Made by a program: the position numbers and the translations under genes. The notes under the pieces were generated by a model. It made no database searches, was not told where the DNA came from, and was given only the letters and a program-made list of their open reading frames with translations. Shown here in pieces: positions 16,167 through 24,067 of a stretch of 64,000 nucleotides of DNA; position 1 is the stretch's first letter, and every line of letters begins with the position of its first letter. The DNA comes from Streptomyces collinus (lineage in GTDB: Bacteria > Actinomycetota > Actinomycetes > Streptomycetales > Streptomycetaceae): contig NZ_CP133771.1 of assembly GCF_031348265.1 (NCBI RefSeq), forward strand, positions 992,001-1,056,000. The letters run 5' to 3'.

Positions 16167-17656
16167 TCCGGCTGGGTCTGGACGTTGAGCTCACGCTGGT
16201 GGACCCAGCGGGCCGGGTCCGTGCGCCGGTCCTTGATCTTCAGGACGTCGAAGCCCCGCGCGTACTCGTTCGAGTAGATGTAGCCGTTGTAGTAGTACGC
16301 CGACCACGAACCGCCCGACTTGATCGTGTCGGTGGTCAGCGGGCCGCGGTCGAAGTAGGCGATCTCCTTCGGCTTGGCCGAGTCGGTGAAGTCCCAGACG
16401 GAGACGCCGCCCTGGTACCAGGCCTGGACCATGATGTCCTTGCCCTTGACCGGGATCAGCGAGCCGTTGTGGGCGACGCAGTTCTCGGTGTCCGCCTGGT
16501 GGCGGGGGATCTTGAAGTAGCTGCGGAAGACGAGCTTGCGCTTGTCGCCCTTGCCGACCACGTCGTAGATGCCGTCGGCACCGCGGTCCGGGCCGATCTC
16601 CGCGTTGCAGGTGGCCGCGCCGCCGCCGCCCAGCTCGTCGGTGAAGACGACCTTGTTCGCCTTCTGGTTGAAGGTCGCCGAGTGCCAGAACGCGAAGTTG
16701 ACGTTGTCCTGCACGCGGTCGATGATCTTCGGGCGTTCCGGGTCCTTGATGGAGAACAGGATGCCGTCACCCATGCAGGCGCCCGCCGCCAGGTCCTTCG
16801 ACGGCAGCACGGTGATGTCGTGGCAGCCGGTGGTCTTGGAGACGCCCGGGTTGGTGGGTCCGCCCGGGTTGCCGCCGCCGTCCGGCCCCTCACCGGGGAA
16901 CAGCACGGGGAAGCCCACGACCGCCGCCTTCTCGGGGGCGCTGCGCGGCACCTTGATGACGGAGATGCCGTCGTGCGGCGGCTGGCAGTCGGGGTAGGCG
17001 GCGTTCGGCGAGTACGAGGAGACGTACACGTAGACGCTCCGGCGCTCGGGCACCAGCGTGTGGGTGTGCGAGCCGCAGGCGGTCTCGACGGCGGCGACGT
17101 ACCTGGGGTTGCGCTTGTCGCTGATGTCGAAGACCTTCAAGCCCTCCCAGGAGGACTTCTCGGTCGCCGGCTGGGTGGTGCTGGAGCAACTGCTGTCGCT
17201 GCGCGAGGAGTCGGTGGACAGGAACAGCAGGTTGCCGGAGACGGAGATGTCGTTCTGCGAGCCGGGGCACAGCACCTGGGCGACGGTCTTCGGCACCTTG
17301 GGATTGCTGATGTCGAAGATGCGGAAACCGTCGTAGTTGCCCGCGAACGCGTACCTGCCCTGGAAGGCGAGGTCCGAGTTCGTGCCCTGGAGCACGTCCT
17401 TGGGGACGTGGGCCAGGTGCTGGATGTTGTCGGAGTGGACGATCTCGTCCTGGCCGGGTATCTCGCCGCTCTGGATGGCCTCGCGGACCTCGGCCTGAGC
17501 GCTCTTGGAAACCTTCTTCGGCGCGGACGGCGCGTCCCCCGGGTCGGGGGTGGCCGCTGCCGGTGCCGCGGTGAGGAGCGCGGCCAGCAGCCCACCGGCG
17601 GCAGCCACAACTCCCACGCGTCTGCGGCGTGTTCTACGGTCGTTCAACAGGATCAC
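16154..17656 (-). CDS. Secreted LVIVD-repeat beta-propeller protein
   Basis: The 500-residue protein has an N-terminal signal peptide (RRTRRRRVGVVAAAGGLLAALL, then AAPAAA). Repeated blades follow, such as FRIFDISNPKVPKTVAQV, LKVFDISDKRNPRYVAAV and ISVIKVPRSAPEKA, the LVIVD pattern. Its role is unknown; such proteins may bind ligands on the cell surface. The start is GTG 17656 with GGAGG six bases upstream. It is divergent from the DUF305 lipoprotein at 17847, a pairing I recall as common in Streptomyces. Confidence 0.85.
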   Translation of the reverse strand: MILLNDRRTRRRRVGVVAAAGGLLAALLTAAPAAATPDPGDAPSAPKKVSKSAQAEVREAIQSGEIPGQDEIVHSDNIQHLAHVPKDVLQGTNSDLAFQGRYAFAGNYDGFRIFDISNPKVPKTVAQVLCPGSQNDISVSGNLLFLSTDSSRSDSSCSSTTQPATEKSSWEGLKVFDISDKRNPRYVAAVETACGSHTHTLVPERRSVYVYVSSYSPNAAYPDCQPPHDGISVIKVPRSAPEKAAVVGFPVLFPGEGPDGGGNPGGPTNPGVSKTTGCHDITVLPSKDLAAGACMGDGILFSIKDPERPKIIDRVQDNVNFAFWHSATFNQKANKVVFTDELGGGGAATCNAEIGPDRGADGIYDVVGKGDKRKLVFRSYFKIPRHQADTENCVAHNGSLIPVKGKDIMVQAWYQGGVSVWDFTDSAKPKEIAYFDRGPLTTDTIKSGGSWSAYYYNGYIYSNEYARGFDVLKIKDRRTDPARWVHQRELNVQTQPDYFD

Positions 17657-17670
17657 TGTTTTCCTCCCTG

Positions 17671-17689
17671 GTTCCGTTCACTGCGGAAC
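17671..17689. promoter_or_regulatory. Inverted repeat GTTCCG / CGGAAC in divergent promoter region
   Basis: GTTCCG (17671-17676) and CGGAAC (17684-17689) are exact arms seven bases apart, 15 bp upstream of the LVIVD gene, in the 190-bp region shared with the DUF305 gene. It may be an operator; a chance dyad in GC-rich DNA cannot be excluded. Confidence 0.3.
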
Positions 17690-17846
17690 GGTTCACGCAC
17701 CACGCAGTATCGTCTTCGCCATGCACATACCAACAGGGGGCAACAGAATCGCAATGAAGTTTCCCGATCAATGACCCGCGGAAGCGTGCCAGTACGTCGT
17801 CCGCAACACGAGGTGCGTCCCAACCCACCTGCCACAGGAGGTCGTT

Positions 17847-18500
17847 GTGCTCTTCCGCCGTGCGTCTCGGGCGTCCGCCGTCACGACGGGGCTGGTCGCC
17901 CTGGCCGTGCTCGCGGCCGGAGGCTGTGACTCCGGCCCGGACCGCGAGCCGGCCGCGGCGGACGGACCCGCCGTGATCGCGCCGGGCGAGCCCGGCGAGG
18001 CGAACCGCACCCTGTCCGCCGAGGAGGCCGCCGACCAGCGCTCGGAGAACGACTCCCCCAACTCGGCCGACGTCTCCTACGTCCGCATGATGATCGAGCA
18101 CCACGCCCAGGCCCTGGTGATGACCGAACTCACCCCGCGGCGTGCCGAGTCGACGGCCGTGAAGCGGATCGCCGAGCGCATCGCGGCAGGGCAGAAGCCC
18201 GAGATCGAGGCCATGAAGGGCTGGCTGAAGTCGTACGGCAGACCACTGAAGGCCGAGCGGCACGAGCACGCCACGATGCCCGGCATGGCGACGAAGGCCC
18301 AGCTGAAGAAACTCCGCGCGGCAGACGGAAAGGCCTTCGACCGGCTTTTCCTCACCCTGATGACGACCCATCACCAGGGCGCGATCACCATGGCCACGGA
18401 CGTGAAGGGGCAGGGCAACAACATCCGCGTCGAGGAGATGGCCGACGAGGTGATCGCGCAGCAGACGAGCGAGATCACGCGGATGCGGAACATGCTCTGA
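17847..18500 (+). CDS. DUF305 domain-containing lipoprotein
   Basis: The 217-residue protein has a signal peptide ending in a lipobox, VLAAGGC, so it is probably a membrane-anchored lipoprotein. The DUF305 ferritin-like fold shows two copies of its metal-binding style motif: VRMMIEHHAQALVMTE near residue 78 and FLTLMTTHHQGAITMA near residue 171, each with paired histidines and a methionine. DUF305 proteins are linked to copper handling, so an extracellular metal role with the divergent LVIVD protein is a reasonable inference. The start is GTG 17847 after AGGAGG. Confidence 0.88.
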   Translation: MLFRRASRASAVTTGLVALAVLAAGGCDSGPDREPAAADGPAVIAPGEPGEANRTLSAEEAADQRSENDSPNSADVSYVRMMIEHHAQALVMTELTPRRAESTAVKRIAERIAAGQKPEIEAMKGWLKSYGRPLKAERHEHATMPGMATKAQLKKLRAADGKAFDRLFLTLMTTHHQGAITMATDVKGQGNNIRVEEMADEVIAQQTSEITRMRNML

Positions 18501-18530
18501 GCACGCCCCGGGGCGGGGCCCCGCCGCGGT

Positions 18531-18635
18531 CAGCGGCGGGCGCGGCACGGCCAGCGGCAGGCGCGGCACGGCCAGCGGCGGGCGCGGCGCGGTCAGCGGC
18601 AGGCGCGGCACGGTCAGCGGCGGGCGCGGCGCGGT
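18531..18635 (-). repeat. Five tandem 21-bp repeats at the 3' end of the DUF6214 gene
   Basis: Units lie at 18531, 18552, 18573, 18594 and 18615, each 21 bp and ending (minus strand) in a GCCGCTGA or GCCGCTGG core. The unit at 18615-18635 encodes the end of the DUF6214 protein; the others follow its stop. Two alternating variants (CGGGCG and CAGGCG) suggest higher-order duplication. Confidence 0.9.
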
Positions 18636-19126
18636 GGCAGCAGGCCCGCGTCCCGGGCCTGGCCGATCAGCCTGAGGGAGGTACGGCGGCTGTGCCCGGT
18701 CGCACCCATCACGGCGAGGACCGGGTCGGCACCGCCCCGCTGGGCCGCGCGGTACTCCTGCGCCACCAGCCGCCGCCCCTCCGCCCCCTGCGGCCAGGCC
18801 GGCCGGGCACGGCGCCGCTGCGCCCCGCAGCCCTCCGGCCCGGGTCCGGCACCGCACGCCCGCGCCACCGCCTCCTCGATCCAGTCGGCGAGCACGGCCA
18901 GGTCGTCGAGGGACAGCGCGGGCTGGGCGCGCACCTCCTCGACGCAGACGCATCCGCCGCCCACGACGGCCAGCGCGTCGACGCGGGCGCCGTCCGGGAA
19001 GGCCAGCCGGAACTCGAACCACCGCGTGGCGCCCTCGTTCTCCCGCACTTCCCATGCGGGGCGCACGGACACCGCACCGTCCGCCGGAGAGCGATCAGAA
19101 AGATTCAGAAAGGATGCTTCCAGCAC
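18614..19126 (-). CDS. DUF6214 family protein
   Basis: The 170-residue protein matches what I recall of the Streptomyces DUF6214 family: RWFEFRLAFPDGARVDALAV, then VRAQPALSLDDLAVLADWIEE, and a C-terminal half with RRLVAQEYRAAQRGGADPVLAVMGATGHSRR. The last part looks like a small DNA- or nucleic-acid-binding helix bundle. The function is unknown. The GTG start at 19126 has no ribosome site, but TACGTT six bases upstream could make it leaderless. The last seven codons belong to a tandem repeat that continues past the stop. Confidence 0.75.
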   Translation of the reverse strand: MLEASFLNLSDRSPADGAVSVRPAWEVRENEGATRWFEFRLAFPDGARVDALAVVGGGCVCVEEVRAQPALSLDDLAVLADWIEEAVARACGAGPGPEGCGAQRRRARPAWPQGAEGRRLVAQEYRAAQRGGADPVLAVMGATGHSRRTSLRLIGQARDAGLLPPRRARR

Positions 19127-19281
19127 ACACTGAACGTAACCGCATGATCACATTCCCTATAGATCGGACACGCGCCGCGGGTGGAGCACTGCACCCTGTC
19201 AGCGGAGCCCGCCCGGTGCGATGCTGGAGGCGTCAGCGCTCTCCTGGGATCCGCCGGATCCCCCGGGTAAGGAGTTCCGCC

Positions 19282-20625
19282 GTGCTGCGAGTCGCCGTCG
19301 TAGGCTCCGGGCCGAGCGGGTGCTACACCGCCCAGAGCCTCGTCCAGCTGGACTCCGAGGTGCGCGTCGACGTCCTGGACCGGCTGCCGTGCCCGTACGG
19401 CCTCGTCCGCTACGGCGTGGCACCCGATCACGAGAAGATCAAGTCGCTGCAGAACACCCTGCGCGCGGTCCTGGAGCACGACCGGGTCCGGTTCCTCGGC
19501 GGCGTGCAGATCGGCCCCGATGGTGTGCGGGTCACCCGTTTGCGGGAGCTCTACCACGCGGTGGTGTACTGCGTGGGCGCCGCAACCGACCGGCGCCTGG
19601 GCATCCCCGGGGAGGACCTGCCGGGGAGCTGGTCGGCGACGCAGTTCGTGTCCTGGTACAGCGCCCACCCGGACGCCGTGGACTCCGGATTCCTGCGGGA
19701 CACCCGGTCAGCCGTAGTCATCGGCGTGGGGAACGTCGCCGTGGACGTCACGCGGATGCTGGCCCGGGGACTGGCCGAACTCACCCCGACCGACATGCCG
19801 CAGGCGGCCCTGACGACCCTCACGGAGAGCCGGGTGACCGAGATCCACATGGTGGGCCGGCGCGGCCCGTCCCAGGCCCGGTTCACCACCAAGGAGCTGC
19901 GCGAACTGGGCACCCTGCCGGAGACCGACGTGGTCGTGGACCCGGCGGAGCTGGCCCTGGACCCGGACTGCACGGACCCCTCCGCGCTGCCCGCCCCGCA
20001 GCGCCGCAACGTGGAGGTCCTGCGCGGCTGGGCCGAGGCACCCCCGACAGGCGCCCCGCGCCGCATCCGTCTCCGGTTCTTCCTCCGCCCGGCCGAACTG
20101 CTCGCCGAGCAGGGCCGCGTGAGCGCGGTGCGGTTCGAGCGGACGGCCCCGGACGGTCACGGCGGTGTGACGGGCACGGGCCGCCACGAGATCGTCGGGG
20201 GACAGCTGGTCCTGCGCTCGGTGGGCTACCGCGGCGTCCCCCTGGAGGGCCTTCCGTTCGATCCGGCCACCGGCACCGTCCCGAACCGGTCCGGCCGCGT
20301 CCTGCGCGGGGGCGTCGTGACTCCGGGCGAGTACGTGGCGGGCTGGATCAAGCGGGGCCCCACGGGCGTCATCGGCACGAACCGCCCCTGCGCCAAGGAG
20401 ACGGCCACGGCGCTCCTGGAGGACGCACCGGCCCTCGCCCTGCGGGCCGTGCCCGACGACCCCCTCCCGGCCCTGCGTGCGGCGGGGACCGACCCGGTCG
20501 CCTGGCAGGGCTGGCAGTCGATCGAGCGGGCAGAGGCGGAACTGGGAGCCTCGCTGGGCCGCGGTGTGGTCAAACTCCCGGACTGGCAGTCGCTGTTGCA
20601 GGCCGCGGAGGGCAAGGCCCCTTAG
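19282..20625 (+). CDS. Ferredoxin--NADP+ reductase, FprA / adrenodoxin-reductase type
   Basis: The 447-residue flavoprotein moves electrons between NADPH and ferredoxin, for example to feed cytochrome P450s. The FAD site is VAVVGSGPSGCYTAQSL at residues 5-21, followed by PCPYGLVRYGVAPDHEKIKS, the signature of this family. The NADPH site is VVIGVGNVAVDVTRML, and the C-terminal GEYVAGWIKRGPTGVIGTNR closes the FAD pocket. The GTG start at 19282 follows AAGGAG. No P450 or ferredoxin gene is adjacent. Tandem octamers follow its stop. Confidence 0.92.
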   Translation: MLRVAVVGSGPSGCYTAQSLVQLDSEVRVDVLDRLPCPYGLVRYGVAPDHEKIKSLQNTLRAVLEHDRVRFLGGVQIGPDGVRVTRLRELYHAVVYCVGAATDRRLGIPGEDLPGSWSATQFVSWYSAHPDAVDSGFLRDTRSAVVIGVGNVAVDVTRMLARGLAELTPTDMPQAALTTLTESRVTEIHMVGRRGPSQARFTTKELRELGTLPETDVVVDPAELALDPDCTDPSALPAPQRRNVEVLRGWAEAPPTGAPRRIRLRFFLRPAELLAEQGRVSAVRFERTAPDGHGGVTGTGRHEIVGGQLVLRSVGYRGVPLEGLPFDPATGTVPNRSGRVLRGGVVTPGEYVAGWIKRGPTGVIGTNRPCAKETATALLEDAPALALRAVPDDPLPALRAAGTDPVAWQGWQSIERAEAELGASLGRGVVKLPDWQSLLQAAEGKAP

Positions 20626-20661
20626 CCCTCTAGATCTTCAGCTCCTTAGCCCTTTGCCCCC

Positions 20662-20712
20662 TTGGCCCCTTGGCCCCTTGGCCCCTTGGCCCCTTGGCCC
20701 CTTGGCCCCTTG
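20662..20712 (+). repeat. Six tandem copies of octamer TTGGCCCC
   Basis: TTGGCCCC repeats without error from 20662 to 20709, then TTG. The unit resembles the end of the preceding gene (AAGGCCCCTTAG), and an intermediate CTCCTTAGCCC lies between. It is 37 bp past the fprA-type stop and may vary in copy number between strains. Confidence 0.9.
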
Positions 20713-20798
20713 CACCATGGATGCCCGATCAAGGCGTGAGTGTGGCGCCGCGCTCCCAAGATGCCGGAGTCACCTGGGCCGCATGCCCCGCGGGTACC

Positions 20799-21149
20799 TC
20801 AGCCAGCCAGACGGACGGCCTGCCGGGCCGCCGCAGCGAGCAGGGCACCCATGAGCCCCGGGAACAGCTCGTCGAGCTCGTCCCGCCGCAGCCCGTTCAT
20901 CTTGGCCGTCCCCCGGTACACCTGCCGGATCACCCCGCTCTCCCGCAGCACCCGGAAATGATGGGTGGTGGTCGACTTGGTGACGGGCAGCTCGAAGTCC
21001 GAGCAGGACAACTCACCCCGCGCCCCGGCCAGTTCCAGCACGATCCGCAACCGCATCGGATCCGAGAGCGCGTGCAGCACCCCCTCCAGCCGGATCTCGT
21101 CACGCGCGGGATGCGGCAGGTCACGACTGCTGACGGCGGGCGACGACAC
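20799..21149 (-). CDS. ArsR family transcriptional regulator
   Basis: The 116-residue winged-helix protein includes LEGVLHALSDPMRLRIVLEL (the usual ArsR opening), then SDFELPVTKSTTTHHFRVLR (recognition helix) and ESGVIRQVYRGTAKMN (wing). A Cys in ELSCSDFELP might be redox- or metal-sensitive, but the classical ELCVCDL metal site is absent. The GTG start at 21149 follows GGAG. It is divergent from an Old Yellow Enzyme gene across a large perfect dyad, so it probably represses both. No ORF start with ATG fits better. Confidence 0.9.
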   Translation of the reverse strand: MSSPAVSSRDLPHPARDEIRLEGVLHALSDPMRLRIVLELAGARGELSCSDFELPVTKSTTTHHFRVLRESGVIRQVYRGTAKMNGLRRDELDELFPGLMGALLAAAARQAVRLAG

Positions 21150-21179
21150 GGCGGCTCCACTTCCTCGGGAACCCCCATA

Positions 21180-21231
21180 GTACGAGAAGCATCGTAGTTT
21201 GACATCCGCCGTACTACGATGCCTATCGTAC
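21180..21231. promoter_or_regulatory. 52-bp nested dyad operator with embedded promoter
   Basis: GCATCGTAGT (21189-21198) and ACTACGATGC (21213-21222) are perfect inverted arms. Outside them GTACGA (21180-21185) and TCGTAC (21226-21231) are also exact, at equal distance. TTGACA (21199-21204) lies between the inner arms and TATCGT (21224-21229) could be the -10, spacing 19. It sits between the divergent ArsR and OYE genes and should bind two ArsR dimers. Confidence 0.75.
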
Positions 21232-21269
21232 GAGTCGACATCGGCCCCCCGTGACGAATGGAGTCCGCC

Positions 21270-22349
21270 GTGACCGCGCTCTTCGAACCCTTCACCCTGC
21301 GCGAGCTGACGATCCCGAACCGCGTGTGGATGCCCCCGATGTGCCAGTACTCGGCGGCGCCGGAGGGCCCGGAGGCCGGAGTCCCCGCCGACTGGCACTT
21401 CGCGCACTACGCCGCCCGTGCCGCCGGCGGCACGGGCCTGATCATCGTCGAGGCGACCGCGGTGTCCCCGCAGGGCCGCATCTCCCCCTACGACCTGGGC
21501 ATCTGGAACGACACCCAGGTCGAGGCGTTCCGTCGCATCACCCGCTTCCTCACCGCACAGGGCACGGTGCCGGCGATCCAGCTCGCGCACGCGGGCCGCA
21601 AGGCATCCACGGACCGCCCCTGGAAGGGCGGGGCCCCGGTCGGTCCGGACGAGCACGGCTGGCAGCCGGTCGCCCCGAGCCCGCTCGCCTTCGACGACCG
21701 GCACCCGGTCCCGGACGAGCTGACCACCGGCCAGATCAAGGATGTGGTCGAGCAGTTCGCCGCCGCGGCCCGCCGCGCACTCGCCGCCGGTTTCGAGATC
21801 GCCGAGATCCACGGCGCCCACGGCTACCTGATCAACGAGTTCCTCTCCCCGCACTCCAACCACCGCACCGACGCCTACGGCGGCTCGTACGAGAACCGCA
21901 CCCGCTTCGCCCTCGAAGTCGTCGACGCCGTGCGGGAGGTCTGGCCGGACGACAAGCCGCTGTTCTTCCGTGTCTCGGCGACCGAATGGCTCGACGACGG
22001 CGGCTGGACCGCGGACGACACGGTCCGTTTCGCGGCCGATCTGCGAGCCCACGGCATCGACCTGCTGGACGTCTCCACCGGCGGCAACGCCTCCGGGGTC
22101 CGCATCCCCACGACCCCCGGCTACCAGGTGCCCTTCGCCGCCCGGGTGCGGAACGAGACGTCCCTGCCCGTCGCCGCCGTCGGACTCATCACCGACGTCG
22201 AGCAGGCCGAGAAGATCCTGGCCAACGGCGAGGCGGACGCGGTCCTGCTGGGCCGCGAGCTGCTGCGCACCCCCTCCTGGGCCCGGCACGCGGCACGGGA
22301 ACTCGGCGGTGAGGTGCGGGTGCCGGACCAGTACCACCGGTCGGTCTGA
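21270..22349 (+). CDS. NADH:flavin oxidoreductase / Old Yellow Enzyme (YqjM-like)
   Basis: The 359-residue FMN barrel enzyme reduces activated C=C bonds with NAD(P)H. YqjM-type features are RVWMPPMCQYSA with the FMN-tuning Cys, QLAHAGRKAS, IHGAHGYLINEFLSPHSN (active-site His-Gly-Ala-His), YGGSYENRTRF, and AVGLIT with LLGRELLR near the C-terminus. I choose GTG 21270 because GGAG lies six bases upstream; ATG 21258 is also open. It is divergent from ArsR and probably induced by an electrophile or oxidant. Confidence 0.92.
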   Translation: MTALFEPFTLRELTIPNRVWMPPMCQYSAAPEGPEAGVPADWHFAHYAARAAGGTGLIIVEATAVSPQGRISPYDLGIWNDTQVEAFRRITRFLTAQGTVPAIQLAHAGRKASTDRPWKGGAPVGPDEHGWQPVAPSPLAFDDRHPVPDELTTGQIKDVVEQFAAAARRALAAGFEIAEIHGAHGYLINEFLSPHSNHRTDAYGGSYENRTRFALEVVDAVREVWPDDKPLFFRVSATEWLDDGGWTADDTVRFAADLRAHGIDLLDVSTGGNASGVRIPTTPGYQVPFAARVRNETSLPVAAVGLITDVEQAEKILANGEADAVLLGRELLRTPSWARHAARELGGEVRVPDQYHRSV

Positions 22350-22370
22350 TCCCGCACCCCGCAAGGTACG

Positions 22371-23732
22371 TCAACCGGCCGCGCACGCCGTCCCGTTGAG
22401 CGTGAACGCGGCCGGGGCGGCGCTGTCGCCGCCGTGATTCGCCTGGTATCCGATGCTCACGCTCGCGCCCGGCGCGATGGTGCCGTTGTACGCGACGTTG
22501 GCGGCGGTGACCGAGCCGGACGACGGCGTGTACGTGGCACCCCAGCCACCCGTGACCGTCTGCCCCGCGGGCAGCGTGAAGGCGAGTTTCCAGCCGTCGA
22601 CGGTCGTCGTGCCGGTGTTGGTGAGGGTCACGGAGGCGGTCAGGCCGGTGTTCCAGGCGTTCACCGACACCTTCACCCTGCACGCGCCGGGCTGGGGCTG
22701 GGGAGCAGGGCCCGAGCCGTCCAGGCCGAAGAAGGTGAGCACGCGGGAGGCCATGCCCTGGGCGTAGAGGTTGTGGCCGACGCCCTGGAGGCTGACGGCC
22801 TCCACGGGGGGCCGGTCACCCGTACCGCCGTAGCGGGTGCGGATCCAGCCGGACTGGGGCGTGTCGGTGCCGGTGGGCGTCTGACTCACGCCCTGCACGT
22901 TCGTCCACTGTTTGATCTGCTCCCCGAAGTTGGGGTAGCGCAGGACGTCGTCCTGGGTGCCGTGCCAGATCTGCATCCGGGGCCGGGGGCCGGTGTAGCC
23001 GGGGTACGCGCCCCGGGCCAGGTCGCCCCATTCCTTCGGGGTGCGGGTGATCGTGCCGCCCGAGCAGGCGCTGTTCCACTCGGAGCCGTCGGTGGTGGCG
23101 AAACAGCCGAACGGGACGCCCGAGAAGGCGGCGCCCGCCGCGAAGACGTCCGGGTAGACCCCGAGCAGGACGTTCGTCATCATCGCGCCGGAGGAGATGC
23201 CGGTGGCGAACACCCGGCTCGTGTCGGCGTCGTAGGTGCGGGTGACCCAGTCGATCATCGACTTGACGCCGACGGGGTCGCTGCCGCCGCCGCGGCGCAG
23301 GGCCTGGGGCGAGGACACGTCGAAACACTTGCTGCTGCGGGTGACGGACGGGTAGAGCACGATGAACCCGTACCGGTCGGCGAGCGTGTCGTACTCGGTG
23401 CCGTTGTACATGTCCGGGCCCGAGCCGGTGCACCAGTGCACCGCGACCACGACGGCAGGCTTCGGCGTGACGCTCTCCGGTACGTACAGGTACATCCGCA
23501 GGTTGCTGGGGTTGGTTCCGAAGTTCGTGACTTCGGTGAGGGCCGCGGCGGGCACGGCCCCGGCGCGGCCGGATTCGCGGGCCGGCTCGTCGGCGACGGC
23601 CGCGGGCGCTGTGAGCGCGGTGGCCGTGAGCAGCGAGAGCAGCGCGGCGACGAGCCCGAGGAGTGCCGGCCACGGGCGTCTCCTCGCGGCGGGGCGGGCG
23701 GTGGCGGGCACGTCCGGGTTCCTTCGGTTCAT
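22371..23732 (-). CDS. Secreted PHB-depolymerase-family esterase (CE1) with C-terminal CBM2
   Basis: The 453-residue secreted enzyme has a signal peptide (LLGLVAALLSLLTATALTAPAAVA). Then comes an alpha/beta-hydrolase CE1 domain, with VFATGISSGAMMTN holding the nucleophile Ser (GxSxG) near residue 190 and VGHNLYAQGMA the likely catalytic His. A proline-rich linker (PAPQPQPGAC) leads to a family-2 carbohydrate-binding module with VNAWNTGLTASVTLTNTG, WKLAFTLPAGQ and WGATYTPSSG. It probably deacetylates or removes ferulate from xylan. A CebR-like box lies 62 bp upstream. GAGGGCGAG precedes ATG 23732. Confidence 0.9.
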   Translation of the reverse strand: MNRRNPDVPATARPAARRRPWPALLGLVAALLSLLTATALTAPAAVADEPARESGRAGAVPAAALTEVTNFGTNPSNLRMYLYVPESVTPKPAVVVAVHWCTGSGPDMYNGTEYDTLADRYGFIVLYPSVTRSSKCFDVSSPQALRRGGGSDPVGVKSMIDWVTRTYDADTSRVFATGISSGAMMTNVLLGVYPDVFAAGAAFSGVPFGCFATTDGSEWNSACSGGTITRTPKEWGDLARGAYPGYTGPRPRMQIWHGTQDDVLRYPNFGEQIKQWTNVQGVSQTPTGTDTPQSGWIRTRYGGTGDRPPVEAVSLQGVGHNLYAQGMASRVLTFFGLDGSGPAPQPQPGACRVKVSVNAWNTGLTASVTLTNTGTTTVDGWKLAFTLPAGQTVTGGWGATYTPSSGSVTAANVAYNGTIAPGASVSIGYQANHGGDSAAPAAFTLNGTACAAG

Positions 23733-23794
23733 CGACTCGCCCTCTCGTGAAGGGAAGCGGTCCGCTCGGCATGGTGACATGGACATGGCTCGCA

Positions 23795-23808
23795 TGGAAG
23801 CGCTCCCA
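23795..23808. promoter_or_regulatory. CebR-like operator box
   Basis: TGGAAGCGCTCCCA differs by one base from TGGGAGCGCTCCCA, the operator of the LacI-family cellobiose repressor CebR in streptomycetes. It is 62 bp upstream of the CE1 esterase start, so the esterase is probably induced by cello-oligosaccharides. Confidence 0.65.
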
Positions 23809-23858
23809 CACCGTCGGCGACCTGACCAGGAGCGGCCGAAAGTGTTCTGCGCGAGGCG

Positions 23859-23887
23859 TTGACTAGAAAGCGCTTGCCCCCTACGTT
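23859..23887 (+). promoter_or_regulatory. Promoter of the pectate lyase gene with a LacI-type half-palindrome
   Basis: TTGACT (23859-23864), exactly 17 bases, TACGTT (23882-23887) is a strong promoter pattern. Between them lies the palindrome AAGCGCTT (23868-23875), the core of many LacI-family operators. The -10 is about 180 bases before the ATG, so the transcript has a long leader. Confidence 0.65.
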
Positions 23888-24067
23888 CCGTTCAGCAGTG
23901 TGACCCGTCAGCGCAAGCGGGGCACATTCAGCGCGCGCAATCAGCAGATCCGTGAACGACGTTCATGTACATGTTCTGCCAGGCTCCATGACGACACCCC
24001 CCACGGGACGCCCGGGCGCCGGAGGCCCCAGACCCCCATCCACCCCCACGACAGAAGGAATCGGGAC

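Noticed and set aside
18531..18635. CRISPR-like array of short repeats
   Set aside because: The repeats are contiguous with no spacers, 21 bp long and part of a coding tail; there are no cas genes.
20662..20712. Terminator formed by the GGCC octamers
   Set aside because: The repeat can fold many ways but gives no single stable stem with a defined loop; the tandem-repeat reading is better.
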